64,000 bases of DNA from Clostridioides sp. ES-S-0010-02 (GTDB taxonomy: Bacteria > Bacillota > Clostridia > Peptostreptococcales > Peptostreptococcaceae): NCBI GenBank assembly GCA_020641055.1, contig CP067345.1:2039317-2103316 (forward strand), read 5' to 3'. Under the pieces are notes generated by a model. That model had not been told where the DNA came from. It searched no databases and saw only the letters and a list, made by a program, of their open reading frames with translations. Below are positions 1 to 9,645 of the stretch, piece after piece. Position numbers and translations under genes: made by a program. Position 1 is the first letter of the stretch, and each line of letters begins with the position of its first letter.

Positions 1-1476
1 GTTGTAGTAGGGCTATTAATATTTTATGTAACAAGTTTAAGCCTTTCTCTAGTTGATATTTTAAAACAAATAAATCAAATGGAAATGTTGCTTGTGTTTG
101 GCTTTGGATTATCAACAGTAATGGCAATTGTTACATCATTATATAAAACTTCATCATATCTATTTCAAGCGAAGGATTTAGAGTTATTAACTAGTTTGCC
201 AATAAAAGAATCTACTATATTGGCTAGTAAAATATTAATGTTAGTTGGAACTAATTATTTGTTTTCTTCAGTGTGTATGATTATACCAGCAGTAGTTTAT
301 TTTTTTAATGCCAATGTAAGTATAACCTATTTTCCTTACTTAATATTATTATTTTTGGCTCTGCCATTACTACCAATAGTTGTTTCATCAATAATTTTCT
401 TATTTATAGGACAGCTATCATCAAGGCTAAAATATAAAAATTTAGTGTTAATCATAGGTAATGTAATATTAATTTTGGCTTATACTGTACTTATGTCAAA
501 ACTAAACTCTATATCAGTTGAGTTATTAAAAAATAGTGTATCTATTTCAGAAACAATTAATAAAATATATCCACCTATATACTATTTTGTTGATGCTCTT
601 AAAACTGGAAGTATAGTTTCATTTTTAATGTTTATGGCAACATCATTAATACCATTCTTTATCTTTGTGACTCTATTTGCAAAAGGATTTACAAAGATAA
701 ATGCTAGAATGGGTGAAAGTTATAAGATTAAAAACTATAAATTTAAAAGTCAAAAAATTTCAACACCCTCAAAGGCTCTATTGAAAAAAGAATTTAGAAG
801 ATATACTTCTTCATTTATTTACTTTTTGAATTCATCTATTGGTCTGTTATTTTTAATAGTGGCTACAATCGGTGTGTTGGCATTTGGAGCTGATAAAATA
901 GGTGAGTTACTAAAAATGAATATAGATTTTAGTATTATAAAAATACAGTTATTAGGTGCGTTTCTATTTATAATAGTAATGAACTGCACAACATATTGTT
1001 CAATTTCTTTTGAAGGAAAGAATCTATGGATACTAAAGTCTTCTCCAATAGATGAAAGGGAGATATTTTGGTCAAAAATATTGATGAATTTTTTATTAAA
1101 TGCACCATTATCTGTTTTATGTCTAATATTAGTGTCTATAAAACTAAACTTTGAAATTCAGTTCGTGATGGTAGCAAGTTGCTTGATTGTAACTATGTCA
1201 ATGTTTGTAGCTTTAATGGGATTGTTATCAAATTTACTTTATCCAAACCTTGATTGGAAAAATGAAGTGGCGGTAGTAAAAAGAAGTGCAAGTATGATAG
1301 TTACAATATTAGTATCATTAATTTATATAGTTATACTTGGAGGCACATATATGTTATTGAAAGTTTCATTTCTAAATATATATTTGATTTTAGCAAGTGT
1401 GCTTACACTTATATTAGACTTTATGCTATGGAGAATTATTTCCACTAAAGGAGTAAAAATATTTAAAAATTTATAG
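1..1476 (+). CDS. ABC-2 type exporter permease, 5' end outside window
   Basis: The reading frame is open from base 1, so the gene starts upstream and only its last 491 codons are visible; the first internal ATG at 79 is not a convincing start because no ribosome site precedes it. The product is a multi-pass membrane protein with several hydrophobic helices on each side of a charged middle loop. The segment LELLTSLPIKEST early in the visible part is typical of the putative ABC exporter permease family in clostridia, where it follows a cytoplasmic ATPase gene. A partner ATPase would be expected just upstream of the window. The substrate cannot be told from sequence. Confidence 0.7.
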   Translation, partial: VVVGLLIFYVTSLSLSLVDILKQINQMEMLLVFGFGLSTVMAIVTSLYKTSSYLFQAKDLELLTSLPIKESTILASKILMLVGTNYLFSSVCMIIPAVVYFFNANVSITYFPYLILLFLALPLLPIVVSSIIFLFIGQLSSRLKYKNLVLIIGNVILILAYTVLMSKLNSISVELLKNSVSISETINKIYPPIYYFVDALKTGSIVSFLMFMATSLIPFFIFVTLFAKGFTKINARMGESYKIKNYKFKSQKISTPSKALLKKEFRRYTSSFIYFLNSSIGLLFLIVATIGVLAFGADKIGELLKMNIDFSIIKIQLLGAFLFIIVMNCTTYCSISFEGKNLWILKSSPIDEREIFWSKILMNFLLNAPLSVLCLILVSIKLNFEIQFVMVASCLIVTMSMFVALMGLLSNLLYPNLDWKNEVAVVKRSASMIVTILVSLIYIVILGGTYMLLKVSFLNIYLILASVLTLILDFMLWRIISTKGVKIFKNL

Positions 1477-1514
1477 ATATATTTGTGTTAAAAATAGACT
1501 TATTTTTTAAAGTA

Positions 1515-1542
1515 TTGCAAAGAATATGCTAAGTAGTATACT
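1515..1542 (+). promoter_or_regulatory. Probable sigma-A promoter of the flippase-like gene
   Basis: TTGCAA (1515-1520) and TATACT (1537-1542) are separated by 16 bases, about 38 bases before the start of the next gene. A ribosome site (AGGAGAA) follows at 1569-1575. Spacing and sequence fit the housekeeping consensus. Confidence 0.45.
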
Positions 1543-1579
1543 ATTGTATAGTGATATGAAAAAATTTAGGAGAAAATAA

Positions 1580-2659
1580 ATGAGAAAATTATCCAAAAAA
1601 GAGAAAGATTTTATTCAATATGGATTTCTGATATTTTTGATATGTATTACTACTTATTTAGTATCAACCACTTTAGATGTAAAACTAATACCTAAAATTA
1701 TAAGTCTAGTAAATAAAACCTATATATTTCTTGGCATACTAATAATGTTAATATATATGATAATTGAATCTATTGTGACACATTTGATAATAAATGCAGT
1801 TCAAAAAACAAAAGTAAAATTTATAGGTATCAAAATGGCTACAATGGGATTTTATTATAATTTAGTTACTCCCTTTGCATCTGGGAGTCAGCCAATGCAA
1901 ATATATGCACTTACAAAGTATGATGTTAGTCTCAGTAAATCTGTAGCCATAGTTACTAATAAGACCGTTGTATTTCAAAGTACAGTTACTATATTTTGTG
2001 GAATTTTAATTTTATTGAATAAGTCATTATTAATGGAACAAGTGCATTCAGTTAGAGTTTTAATCGCCGCTGGGATGACCATGAATGTAAGCATGCTATT
2101 AGGAGGACTCTTAATAGTATTTAGTCCTAAGCAAGTAAAAATGATAGCAGAGGTTTTGATTAATTTTTTATCTAAATTTAAAGCATTTAAGTTTTTAGAT
2201 TTAAAAAGAGATAGAATAAATCATTATATTGATGACTACAATTATTCTATAAAAATATTTATCAAAAATGTAAGGATTTTATTTTTAAGCATATTGCTTA
2301 CTGCACTACAACTTATAGCATACTTTAGTATAGTTTATTGTGTGTATAAAGCTTCAAATTTAAAAGGAGTATCATATATACATATAATGACATTGCAAGT
2401 ATTTTTATACATGGCAATATCACCAGTTCCAACACCAGGAAATGTTGGAGCAAATGAAGTTACATTTTTTACCATGTTCTCAAACATAATTCCAAAAGAA
2501 TTATTGGGATATTCAGTGCTTTTGTATAGTGGATTTGTATATTATATGTTATTAATAATTTCAGGATTGTTTACATTCAGAACACATTATACATTGAATA
2601 ACTGGAAACATGATAACAAAAGTAATTCTAGTTTAGGAGAAGTTATTGAAAAAGTTTAA
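1580..2659 (+). CDS. Flippase-like membrane protein (LPG synthase TM domain family)
   Basis: This 359-residue protein has about eight hydrophobic helices and no soluble catalytic domain. It contains the patterns TPFASGSQPMQ (around residue 95) and PVPTPGNVGANE (around residue 280), which are characteristic of the UPF0104 / lysylphosphatidylglycerol synthase transmembrane family (COG0392), the flippase half of MprF-like proteins. The start ATG has AGGAGAA seven bases upstream. It stands alone, 104 bases after the ABC permease with its own apparent promoter. A lipid or polyprenyl-linked substrate is likely, but which one is unknown. Confidence 0.75.
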   Translation: MRKLSKKEKDFIQYGFLIFLICITTYLVSTTLDVKLIPKIISLVNKTYIFLGILIMLIYMIIESIVTHLIINAVQKTKVKFIGIKMATMGFYYNLVTPFASGSQPMQIYALTKYDVSLSKSVAIVTNKTVVFQSTVTIFCGILILLNKSLLMEQVHSVRVLIAAGMTMNVSMLLGGLLIVFSPKQVKMIAEVLINFLSKFKAFKFLDLKRDRINHYIDDYNYSIKIFIKNVRILFLSILLTALQLIAYFSIVYCVYKASNLKGVSYIHIMTLQVFLYMAISPVPTPGNVGANEVTFFTMFSNIIPKELLGYSVLLYSGFVYYMLLIISGLFTFRTHYTLNNWKHDNKSNSSLGEVIEKV

Positions 2660-2725
2660 TTATTAGAAAATAAAAAGAAATATAAATTACTTAGTTTGTA
2701 AAATTTAATCGATAAAATTATTATT

Positions 2726-2792
2726 AGGGAAATTCTAAATATAAATATACTGCTAAAATAAGCTGTATTGTATTGAGATATTTCCCTTTTTT
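2726..2792 (+). terminator. Possible terminator after flippase-like gene
   Basis: AGGGAAAT (2726-2733) pairs with ATTTCCCT (2780-2787) and is followed by a run of T. The loop is long (about 46 bases), so this is a weak candidate. Confidence 0.4.
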
Positions 2793-2864
2793 GATTAAAA
2801 TTATAGAAATTTGAAATAATAAGTAATAAATACAAACTCTATATTATTTAGAAAAGGAGAAAAT

Positions 2865-3026
2865 ATGAAACAAAATAAAGAAAATGAAAAACAAATGAGT
2901 AATTCTAATATTAAAAAAAATAGTGATAATAAAATCGAAATTGCTGAAGAACTATATCCAAGTAAAAATATAGGTAGTATGCTTGGAGATAGAATAGATA
3001 AGAAAAAAATCAATCGTCCAAGTTAA
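2865..3026 (+). CDS. Small hydrophilic protein, 53 residues, unknown
   Basis: A short open frame starts with ATG at 2865, preceded by AAAGGAGAAAAT, a strong ribosome site at good spacing, and ends with TAA at 3026. The product is rich in Lys, Asn and Glu. It has a disordered N-terminal half and an ordered-looking C-terminal half containing EIAEELYPSKNIGSMLGDRI. There is no signal peptide or membrane segment. The ribosome site and the non-random C-terminal half argue that it is real. I do not recognise the family. It lies alone between the flippase-like gene and the antiporter. Confidence 0.5.
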   Translation: MKQNKENEKQMSNSNIKKNSDNKIEIAEELYPSKNIGSMLGDRIDKKKINRPS

Positions 3027-3370
3027 TGAAGTGGTTGAAAATGGTGTGTTTTAAAAAAATAATATAATGAGATGTTTTATTGTTAAATTTAAACTTATTT
3101 TAATGAGAAAAAAAGTCGAAAATCGTCTAAAATACACCTGTATGGGGGACAACGTTATTTTATAGATGCATAAAACTTGACAAAATCAACCTTTTCTTGG
3201 CAAGAAAAAAAAGATAAAATTATATGAGCGTTATTTAATTGTCAAAAATGAAGGTAAAGTTGCAAGTGATAAAAAATATGATTGATAACATTTATTTCTG
3301 TGCTATAATTGTATAGTAAAATGAATAAATGAATATGTTGTATACATGCATATTAGGAGGAGAGACTGAC
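3027..3370. other. Intergenic stretch before antiporter
   Basis: No coding frame or clear RNA fold is visible apart from the promoter at 3282-3309. The part around 3110-3200 is slightly less AT-rich than its surroundings, but I could not match it to a riboswitch core. Confidence 0.4.
3282..3309 (+). promoter_or_regulatory. Sigma-A promoter of the antiporter gene
   Basis: TTGATA (3282-3287), a 16-base spacer and TATAAT (3304-3309) form a good housekeeping promoter about 60 bases before the antiporter start. Confidence 0.55.
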
Positions 3371-4639
3371 ATGGAATCATCTATACATACAATTGCCAGC
3401 AATAATTTATTGATAATTTTTGCTATTGTGAGTATAACTGGAATAATTTGCAGCAAACTTAGCGAAATCGTAAAAGTTCCAGATGTTGTATTATTTTTAC
3501 TTGTAGGTATTTTAATAGGACCATCATTTTTGAAATTTATAGATATTCGTGGATTCCAAATAGAGAATCAACTGATACTTACATTTGGTTCTGCATTTAT
3601 ATTATATTTAGGTGGAAAAGAAATAAGTTTAAAAGTTTTGAGAAATGTAAAGATATCTGTATTTTTACTAGCTACTGTAGGAGTAGTGATATCTGCTTTT
3701 ATAATGCAACAAGTAATAGGATTTACTTTTGGAGTAAGTGCAATGACTGCTTTATTAGCAGGAACTATAATAGCATCAACAGACCCTGCTACTCTTGTAC
3801 CTATATTTAATCAAGTAAAGATAAAGGATAGAGTAAAACAAACTGTAATAAGTGAATCAGCTTTTAATGATGCAACAGGAGCTATATTAACATCAGCAGT
3901 GTTAGCTGTAATTTTATCAAATAAGTTTTCCTTAAGTGCCAATATTTATGAATTAGGTACAATGGTTGTTGTAGGAATTGTAGTTGGTCTAATTACAGGA
4001 ATACTGCTTTTGAAATTGGTTAATGATAAGCCATATGGTATATTTAAAGATTTTGCACCAATAATATCTGTTATTTCAGTTGTGGTTGCATATGAATTAT
4101 CTACAAAATTAGGCGGAAGTGGATATATGTCTTGCTTTATTGTAGGTATAATAACTGGTAACAAGAAAAACTTTAAAATATGGTTAAGCCAAAAATCTTA
4201 TGATGCAGATTTTTATGTTGCTGAGACTTTAGGAACTATTTGTCGTATGGCGATATTCATAATATTAGGTAGTCAAGTTAATTTGGCTCAGTTAGGTAAA
4301 TATTTTGTACCATCTGTAATTGCAGTGCTAGTATTAATGTTTATAGCAAGACCAATTTGTGTCTTAGTATGTGCACTTGCAGACAGAGAAGCAAAATGGA
4401 GTAAAAATGAAATATTGTTCATGATGTGGGTAAGAGAAACTGGTGTAATCCCAGCTGCACTTTGTGGTATTATTTCAGCAATGAAAGTTCCTGGATATGA
4501 AGTAATTTCATCAGTAGTATTTATGTCTATATTAATTACATTAGTAATACAAGGAAGCACTACAAAATTGGTAGCTAAAAAACTTGGATTATTAGAAGAA
4601 GAAGTGATAAATATAAGCGAAAAGGTATCAACTTTTTAG
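3371..4639 (+). CDS. Cation/proton antiporter (CPA / Kef type)
   Basis: This membrane protein of 422 residues exchanges a monovalent cation (Na+ or K+) for protons. It has about twelve hydrophobic helices. The STDPATLVPIF segment and the downstream SESAFNDATGAIL carry the acidic residues typical of the Na+/H+ exchanger family (PF00999), and GGSGYMSCFIVGIITGN follows. The start at 3371 is chosen because AGGAGGAGAG lies directly before it; an ATG at 3329 is in frame but has no ribosome site. The length is that of the transport domain alone, with no TrkA-type regulatory tail. It is monocistronic. Confidence 0.8.
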   Translation: MESSIHTIASNNLLIIFAIVSITGIICSKLSEIVKVPDVVLFLLVGILIGPSFLKFIDIRGFQIENQLILTFGSAFILYLGGKEISLKVLRNVKISVFLLATVGVVISAFIMQQVIGFTFGVSAMTALLAGTIIASTDPATLVPIFNQVKIKDRVKQTVISESAFNDATGAILTSAVLAVILSNKFSLSANIYELGTMVVVGIVVGLITGILLLKLVNDKPYGIFKDFAPIISVISVVVAYELSTKLGGSGYMSCFIVGIITGNKKNFKIWLSQKSYDADFYVAETLGTICRMAIFIILGSQVNLAQLGKYFVPSVIAVLVLMFIARPICVLVCALADREAKWSKNEILFMMWVRETGVIPAALCGIISAMKVPGYEVISSVVFMSILITLVIQGSTTKLVAKKLGLLEEEVINISEKVSTF

Positions 4640-4832
4640 TTTTTCACTTTAAAGGATACATAATAATGGCTATTTTAAGGTTATCTAGTGATAATTATTG
4701 AAGTAGCTATTTTTTATGTAAAAATGAATTTACATAATTTACATATTGCATATATTTATTATCAAAATTTGTTGAAGCTGTGATATAATTAGTTGTATTT
4801 AAAATAAGAATAGCGAATAAGGGAGGAAATTT

Positions 4833-5621
4833 ATGTTTACGGTTATAGATATTGTACAACCAGATACAGTGGAAGAAGCGTACTCAATTTTAAATAAAAG
4901 AAAAACTAATCAAGTAATTGGTGGAAGTGCTTTTTTAAGAATGGGGAAAAAAAGAATAGGAACAGGAATAGAGTTATCTAACCTAAACCTAGATTATATA
5001 AAAGAAGATAAAGAGTATGTTGAAATTGGTTCTATGACTACTTTTAGAACATTGGAAACAAGTTCAATAATAAAAGATAATTTTGGTAAAATAATAGAAG
5101 ATTCAGTTAAAGATATAATAGGAATTCAGTTTAGAAATGTAGTAACAGTTGGTGCAACAGTATTTTCTAAATATGGATTTTCTGATTTGATAGTGGCATT
5201 GCTTTCATTAGATACAGAAGTAGAGTTATATAAGGGTGGGAGAATTAGCCTTGAAGAGTTTTTAGATAGAGATTATGGGAAGGACTTATTGACTAAGGTG
5301 TATATAAAGAAGGAAAATAAAAAAGCCTCTTATAAGTCATTGAGAAATGCAAAAAGTGATTACCCTATTTTGAATGTGTCTGTTTCAAAAGATGGTAAGA
5401 AGTTTAAGTTGTGTGTAGGAGCAAGACCTCAAAAAGCTATGATTGCAAAAAAAGCTAGTGAATTTTTATCTAATAATGAAATTAATGAAGCTAATATAGA
5501 TAGGGCAATAGAAATAGCTTCAGAGGAATTAACATTTGGTTCTAATATGAGAGCATCTAAAGACTATAGAAAAGCTATGAGTAAAGTACTTTTAAAAAGA
5601 GCTATAATGGAGGTTATTTAA
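4833..5621 (+). CDS. Molybdenum hydroxylase, FAD-binding subunit (set 1)
   Basis: This 262-residue protein is the medium (FAD) subunit of a xanthine dehydrogenase-type enzyme. It passes electrons from the 2Fe-2S subunit to a soluble acceptor. IGGSAFLRMG (around residue 30) and the glycine-rich QFRNVVTVGATVFSKYGFSD (around 110) are the FAD-contacting segments of the family, and the C-terminal part has the CO dehydrogenase flavoprotein domain pattern. It is slightly shorter than the E. coli XdhB class and resembles YgfM. It is the first gene of a three-gene operon, and its stop codon overlaps the start of the next gene by one base (TAATG). The ribosome site is GGGAGGAAA. Confidence 0.88.
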   Translation: MFTVIDIVQPDTVEEAYSILNKRKTNQVIGGSAFLRMGKKRIGTGIELSNLNLDYIKEDKEYVEIGSMTTFRTLETSSIIKDNFGKIIEDSVKDIIGIQFRNVVTVGATVFSKYGFSDLIVALLSLDTEVELYKGGRISLEEFLDRDYGKDLLTKVYIKKENKKASYKSLRNAKSDYPILNVSVSKDGKKFKLCVGARPQKAMIAKKASEFLSNNEINEANIDRAIEIASEELTFGSNMRASKDYRKAMSKVLLKRAIMEVI

Positions 5622-6070
5622 TGTTAGTAAAGCTTAATATAAATGGAAAAATGAAAAATATTGATATAGAGCCAGAAGAATATTTGGTTGATACCTTAAG
5701 AAAAGTTGGCAATTTAAGTGTAAAAAGGGGTTGTGATACAGGTTGTTGTGGTCTCTGTACAGTTTTAATAGATAAGAAACCTACATTATCTTGTGCGACA
5801 TTAACCTTGAGAGTTTTAAATAAAGAGATAACTACAATTGAAGGTTTAGAAAATGAAGTTAAAGAATTTAGTGAAGTTTTGGTAAAAGAAGGAGCTGAAC
5901 AATGTGGTTTCTGCTCTCCTGGTTTTATACTTACTGTACTTGCAATGAAAGATGAGCTTAAGAACCCTACAGACGAAGAAATAAAACATTATTTAACAGG
6001 AAATTTATGTAGATGTACAGGATATATGGGACAGTTAAGAGCTATCAAAACTTATCTGGAGGTAAAGTAG
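5621..6070 (+). CDS. Molybdenum hydroxylase, 2Fe-2S subunit (set 1)
   Basis: This 149-residue small subunit carries two [2Fe-2S] centres. The plant-ferredoxin-type centre uses C38, C43, C46 and C58. The second, on the helical domain, uses C96, C99, C131 and C133 (QCGFC and LCRCTGY). It relays electrons from the molybdopterin centre to the FAD subunit. It is translationally coupled to the FAD gene upstream, and the Mo subunit gene begins three bases downstream. All eight ligands are present, so the subunit should be functional. Confidence 0.9.
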   Translation: MLVKLNINGKMKNIDIEPEEYLVDTLRKVGNLSVKRGCDTGCCGLCTVLIDKKPTLSCATLTLRVLNKEITTIEGLENEVKEFSEVLVKEGAEQCGFCSPGFILTVLAMKDELKNPTDEEIKHYLTGNLCRCTGYMGQLRAIKTYLEVK

Positions 6071-6073
6071 AAT

Positions 6074-8338
6074 ATGAATATAGTTGGAAAAGGAATTGAA
6101 AAAATAGATGGAATGAGTATAACAACAGGAAAACCTGTATATACTGATGATTTAGCAGCAAAAGATGCTTTAATAGTAAAGATACTTAGAAGCCCTTATG
6201 CTTATGCAAAGATAAAAGATATAGATACATCAAAGGCAGAAATGGTTGATGGTGTTGAATGTATTTTAACATATAAAGATGTACCAAAATCTAGATTTAC
6301 ACTTGCTGGTCAAACCTATCCAGAGCCATCACCTTATGATAGGCTAATTCTTGAAGATGTTGTGAGATATGTTGGTGATGAGGTAGCTATAGTTGCAGCT
6401 ATAGATGAAAAAAGTGCAGTTAAAGCAATGAATCTTATAAAGGTAAATTATGAAGTACTAACACCTGTTTTGAATTTTGAAGAGGCAATCGGAAATAAAA
6501 CTATAGTACATGATGAAGATAGACATTGTAATTTTGAAATAGGTATGCAGAGAGAAAAGAATATAGTGTCACATCATGACTATACAAAAGGTGATATAGA
6601 AGAAGTATTAAGTAATTGTGACATAGTGATTGAAGAAACATATTATACTCAAGCTCAAGCCCATGCAATGATGGAGACGTATAGATCATATAACTATTTA
6701 GATCATGCTGGAAGACTAGTTGTAGTAAGTTCAACTCAAATACCATTTCATGTTAAAAGACATCTATCCCGTGCATTAGAACTACCAGCTAGTAAAATTA
6801 GAGTTATAAAACCTAGAATTGGTGGTGGCTTTGGTGGTAAACAAACTGCTTGTGTTGAGATTTTTTCAGCTATTGTAACTTTAAAAACAGGTAAGCCAGC
6901 TAAAATAATATATGATAGAAAAGAAACTTTTAATTGTTCGACTAGTAGACATGCAATGAAACTAAAAGTTCGACTAGGTGCTACTAATGATGGAATAATA
7001 AAGGCTATCGATATAAATGCACTTTCAGATACAGGAGCATATGGAGAACATGCTTCTACAACTATTGGCTTAGTTGGGGAAAAGACTTTACCAATGTATA
7101 ATAAGGTTGAGGCAACAAGATTTATCGCAGATGTAGTTTATACTAATAAAATGCCAGCAGGTGCACTTAGAGGGTATGGAGCTTCTCAAGGCTGTTTCGC
7201 TGTTGAATCAACTATAAACATGTTAGCTGACAAATTAAAAATGGACCCAACGGACTTGAGATTAAAAAATGTAGTAACACAAGGTGAAACTACCTTTGCA
7301 TATGGAAAAACTTTAAATAGTGTAGACTTAGTAAAATGTATAAATAAAGGGAAAGAACTTATCGGATGGGATGAAAAATATCCTTGTAAGCATCTTGAAA
7401 ATGGAAAAGTTAGAAGTGTGGGTATGGCAATTACTATGCAGGGTTCTGGTATACAAGGGCTTGATAAATCTTCAGCTGAAATAAAACTAAATGACTGTGG
7501 AGACTATACACTTATGATAGGTTCTACTGATATGGGTACAGGAAGTGACACAATTCTAGCTCAAATGGCTGCTGAAATTCTTGAGACAAGTATTGAAAAT
7601 ATAACAGTTATATCAGCAGATACAGATTTGGTCCCATATGACCCAGGTTCATATGCTTCAAGTACCACTTATGTAACTGGGATGGCAGTAGTTAAGGCAG
7701 CTCAGGATTTAAGGGATAAAATAATATCTGCTGGAGCAACTAAACTAGGTGTAGATAAAGACGAATTAGAATTTGATGGTATAAAATTAACTAGTAAAGA
7801 ATGCAGTACTTCGTTATTTGACATAGCAGTTGACTCTACAATTGGACCAAATACTAATCAATTAATAGGTCTCGCATCTCATGGTAGTCCAGTATCACCA
7901 CCACCTTTTATAGCTGGTTTTGCAGAAACTGAAATTGATAAAGAAACTGGAAAAGTTGACTTATTAAATTATGTAGCCATAGTGGACTGTGGAACAGTTA
8001 TAAATAAAAACTTAGCAAAGATACAGGTTGAAGGTGGAATTGTTCAAGGTATTGGAATGGCAATGTTTGAAGAAGTTAGATATACAGAAAAAGGTAACAT
8101 GGATACAAACACATTTATGCAATATAAGATTCCAGCTAGATGTGATATTGGAAATGTGGAAGTTGATTTTGTTGAAAACTATGAGCCAACAGGACCTTTT
8201 GGAGCTAAATCTGTTGGAGAGGTTGTTATAAATACACCTTTACCAGCAATACAAGAAGCTGTTTTTAATGGTGTTGGGGTTAGAGTAAATACACTTCCTA
8301 TTACACCTGAAAAAGTTTTTATGGAAATGAATAAGTAA
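6074..8338 (+). CDS. Molybdenum hydroxylase, molybdopterin-binding subunit (set 1)
   Basis: This 754-residue catalytic subunit of a xanthine dehydrogenase-type enzyme hydroxylates a purine or other N-heterocycle. The N-terminal a/b hammerhead domain (about 10-120) precedes the molybdopterin domains. Diagnostic segments are RIGGGFGGK (about residue 250), GALRGYGASQG (about 360) and GPFGAKSVGEV near the C-terminus, whose Glu is the catalytic base of the family. The substrate cannot be assigned from sequence alone. Purine context, YqeC/MocA nearby and similarity to E. coli XdhD favour a purine substrate and possibly a selenium-containing cofactor. It ends the operon. Confidence 0.88.
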   Translation: MNIVGKGIEKIDGMSITTGKPVYTDDLAAKDALIVKILRSPYAYAKIKDIDTSKAEMVDGVECILTYKDVPKSRFTLAGQTYPEPSPYDRLILEDVVRYVGDEVAIVAAIDEKSAVKAMNLIKVNYEVLTPVLNFEEAIGNKTIVHDEDRHCNFEIGMQREKNIVSHHDYTKGDIEEVLSNCDIVIEETYYTQAQAHAMMETYRSYNYLDHAGRLVVVSSTQIPFHVKRHLSRALELPASKIRVIKPRIGGGFGGKQTACVEIFSAIVTLKTGKPAKIIYDRKETFNCSTSRHAMKLKVRLGATNDGIIKAIDINALSDTGAYGEHASTTIGLVGEKTLPMYNKVEATRFIADVVYTNKMPAGALRGYGASQGCFAVESTINMLADKLKMDPTDLRLKNVVTQGETTFAYGKTLNSVDLVKCINKGKELIGWDEKYPCKHLENGKVRSVGMAITMQGSGIQGLDKSSAEIKLNDCGDYTLMIGSTDMGTGSDTILAQMAAEILETSIENITVISADTDLVPYDPGSYASSTTYVTGMAVVKAAQDLRDKIISAGATKLGVDKDELEFDGIKLTSKECSTSLFDIAVDSTIGPNTNQLIGLASHGSPVSPPPFIAGFAETEIDKETGKVDLLNYVAIVDCGTVINKNLAKIQVEGGIVQGIGMAMFEEVRYTEKGNMDTNTFMQYKIPARCDIGNVEVDFVENYEPTGPFGAKSVGEVVINTPLPAIQEAVFNGVGVRVNTLPITPEKVFMEMNK

Positions 8339-8480
8339 GTATTTTATACAGATTTTAGACTAGTTTTACATGTTAAACAACCAGTTATGTCATACCTGTT
8401 GAAAGATATTTAATAAGTAGTTATTATAATATTATGAAACTTTACTTGTAAAATATAAAATTAACTAAGGGGATGATGTT

Positions 8481-8789
8481 TTGGCTGGAAATCTAAATAA
8501 TATGAGAGCAGTAAATAATTTTAGAGGAGATAATAACATTTTAGAATGTTTAGTCAGCTTTGAGGGTCGTTCAATAAGTCAGAGAAAAGCAAGGGTATTT
8601 TTTAAGGAAATGAAGAATCAAATAGAAATCGACTTCGTAGAAGAAGAAATTTCTAAACTTGTTGAAAATGTTGTTTTAAATACATCATATCAAGAAATGT
8701 TATATGATGAAATAGAGAAACAGCTGGAAATTGATTGTGTAGGAACTTGGATGATATTATCTAAATTAAAAGATGCTAGAGTTCATTGA
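8481..8789 (+). CDS. Conserved-looking hypothetical protein, 102 residues
   Basis: I do not recognise this protein. TTG at 8481 is the only workable start, since AAGGGGATGATG sits just upstream and the nearby ATG codons are in another frame that stops at once. The product is soluble and acidic, with a predicted helical C-terminal half (EEEISKLVENVVLN, then YDEIEKQLEIDCVGTW) and two cysteines. It has no signal peptide or membrane segment. A clean terminator follows, so it is a single-gene unit between the first hydroxylase operon and queT. Confidence 0.6.
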   Translation: MAGNLNNMRAVNNFRGDNNILECLVSFEGRSISQRKARVFFKEMKNQIEIDFVEEEISKLVENVVLNTSYQEMLYDEIEKQLEIDCVGTWMILSKLKDARVH

Positions 8790-8804
8790 TTTTAAAATAA
8801 ATTA

Positions 8805-8833
8805 TTAGAGCCTAATTTTAAGGCTCTTTTTTA
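8805..8833 (+). terminator. Rho-independent terminator
   Basis: AGAGCC (8807-8812) pairs with GGCTCT (8822-8827), followed by TTTTTT. It is placed 16 bases after the stop codon of the preceding gene. Confidence 0.85.
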
Positions 8834-9071
8834 ATGTTTTTAATTAAGATATAAACTTATTTTAATTTATATATATGATAATTATAACATATATTTAAAA
8901 TCTAACTATTTAATTTTATATGTATTCTATTGTATAATATAAATTAGATTAATAAAATAGTTCGTTAAAATAATTTATTTATTTTAAATTATTGTTTAAG
9001 TTTATAAATTTTGTATAAAATAAAATTATATTATTAATTTTTAGCAATAAAATTTTCACTAGGAGAGATAT

Positions 9072-9572
9072 ATGAGAAGAAATAGTACCAATATAGCAGT
9101 AACAGCAGTTGTTACATCAATTTATGCAGTTTTAACTTTATCATTAGGATTTATAAGTTATGGACCAATACAATTTAGGATAGCCGAGATTATGATGCTT
9201 CTAGCATTTTTAGATAAGGGATATATAGTAGGTCTTACATTAGGTTGTTTTTTAGCCAATGTAATAGGTCCATATGGTGTACCTGATATAATTTTTGGAA
9301 CATTTGCCACATTTGTAAGTGCAAGTTTAGTGTATATTACTAGAAAGTTAGGCGGTCAAAATAAAAGCACATTAATTATAGCTTCTATATGGCCTACTAT
9401 CATAAATGCAATTGTAGTTGGATTAATGTTAAATATATTTTTTGGACTTCCTCTAATATTATCGATGATACAAGTAGGTTTTGGAGAATTTGTAGTAGTA
9501 ACCTTGGTAGGAGTACCATTCTTTTGTTTTTTAATGAAAAAATATAGAAATATCATTGATATTAAGTTTTAG
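9072..9572 (+). CDS. queT: QueT-type queuosine precursor transporter (ECF S component)
   Basis: This 166-residue integral membrane protein has about five hydrophobic helices and no soluble domain. The N-terminal half contains YGPIQFRIAEIMMLLAF and the downstream GPYGVPDIIFGTFAT, both typical of the QueT family (PF06177). That family is the substrate-binding component of energy-coupling factor transporters thought to import queuosine precursors. It would need the shared ECF ATPase and EcfT modules, which are not in the window. The start has AGGAGAG close upstream. No preQ1 riboswitch core is visible in the 280-base leader, which is otherwise AT-rich and featureless. Confidence 0.75.
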   Translation: MRRNSTNIAVTAVVTSIYAVLTLSLGFISYGPIQFRIAEIMMLLAFLDKGYIVGLTLGCFLANVIGPYGVPDIIFGTFATFVSASLVYITRKLGGQNKSTLIIASIWPTIINAIVVGLMLNIFFGLPLILSMIQVGFGEFVVVTLVGVPFFCFLMKKYRNIIDIKF

Positions 9573-9645
9573 AGTGCAGAAAGTTATTTTGTAGATTAAA
9601 AATTAGTGTGAATTAAGAATAGTATTATTATAAGGGGGATTTTAT

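Noticed and set aside
1515-1536. Copy of the sigma-54 activator motif before the flippase-like gene
   Set aside because: It resembles the dpaL site, but there is no -24/-12 promoter nearby, and the same bases are explained by a sigma-A -35/-10 pair.
3100-3230. Riboswitch before the antiporter gene (c-di-AMP type)
   Set aside because: The sequence is slightly unusual, but the conserved ydaO core elements are absent.
8028-8231. Second frame inside the set 1 Mo subunit gene
   Set aside because: No ribosome site, and it is fully nested in a strong gene; it is a shadow frame.
8790-9071. preQ1 riboswitch before queT
   Set aside because: queT leaders often carry one, but I could not find the conserved preQ1-I core or a matching pseudoknot in this AT-rich leader.
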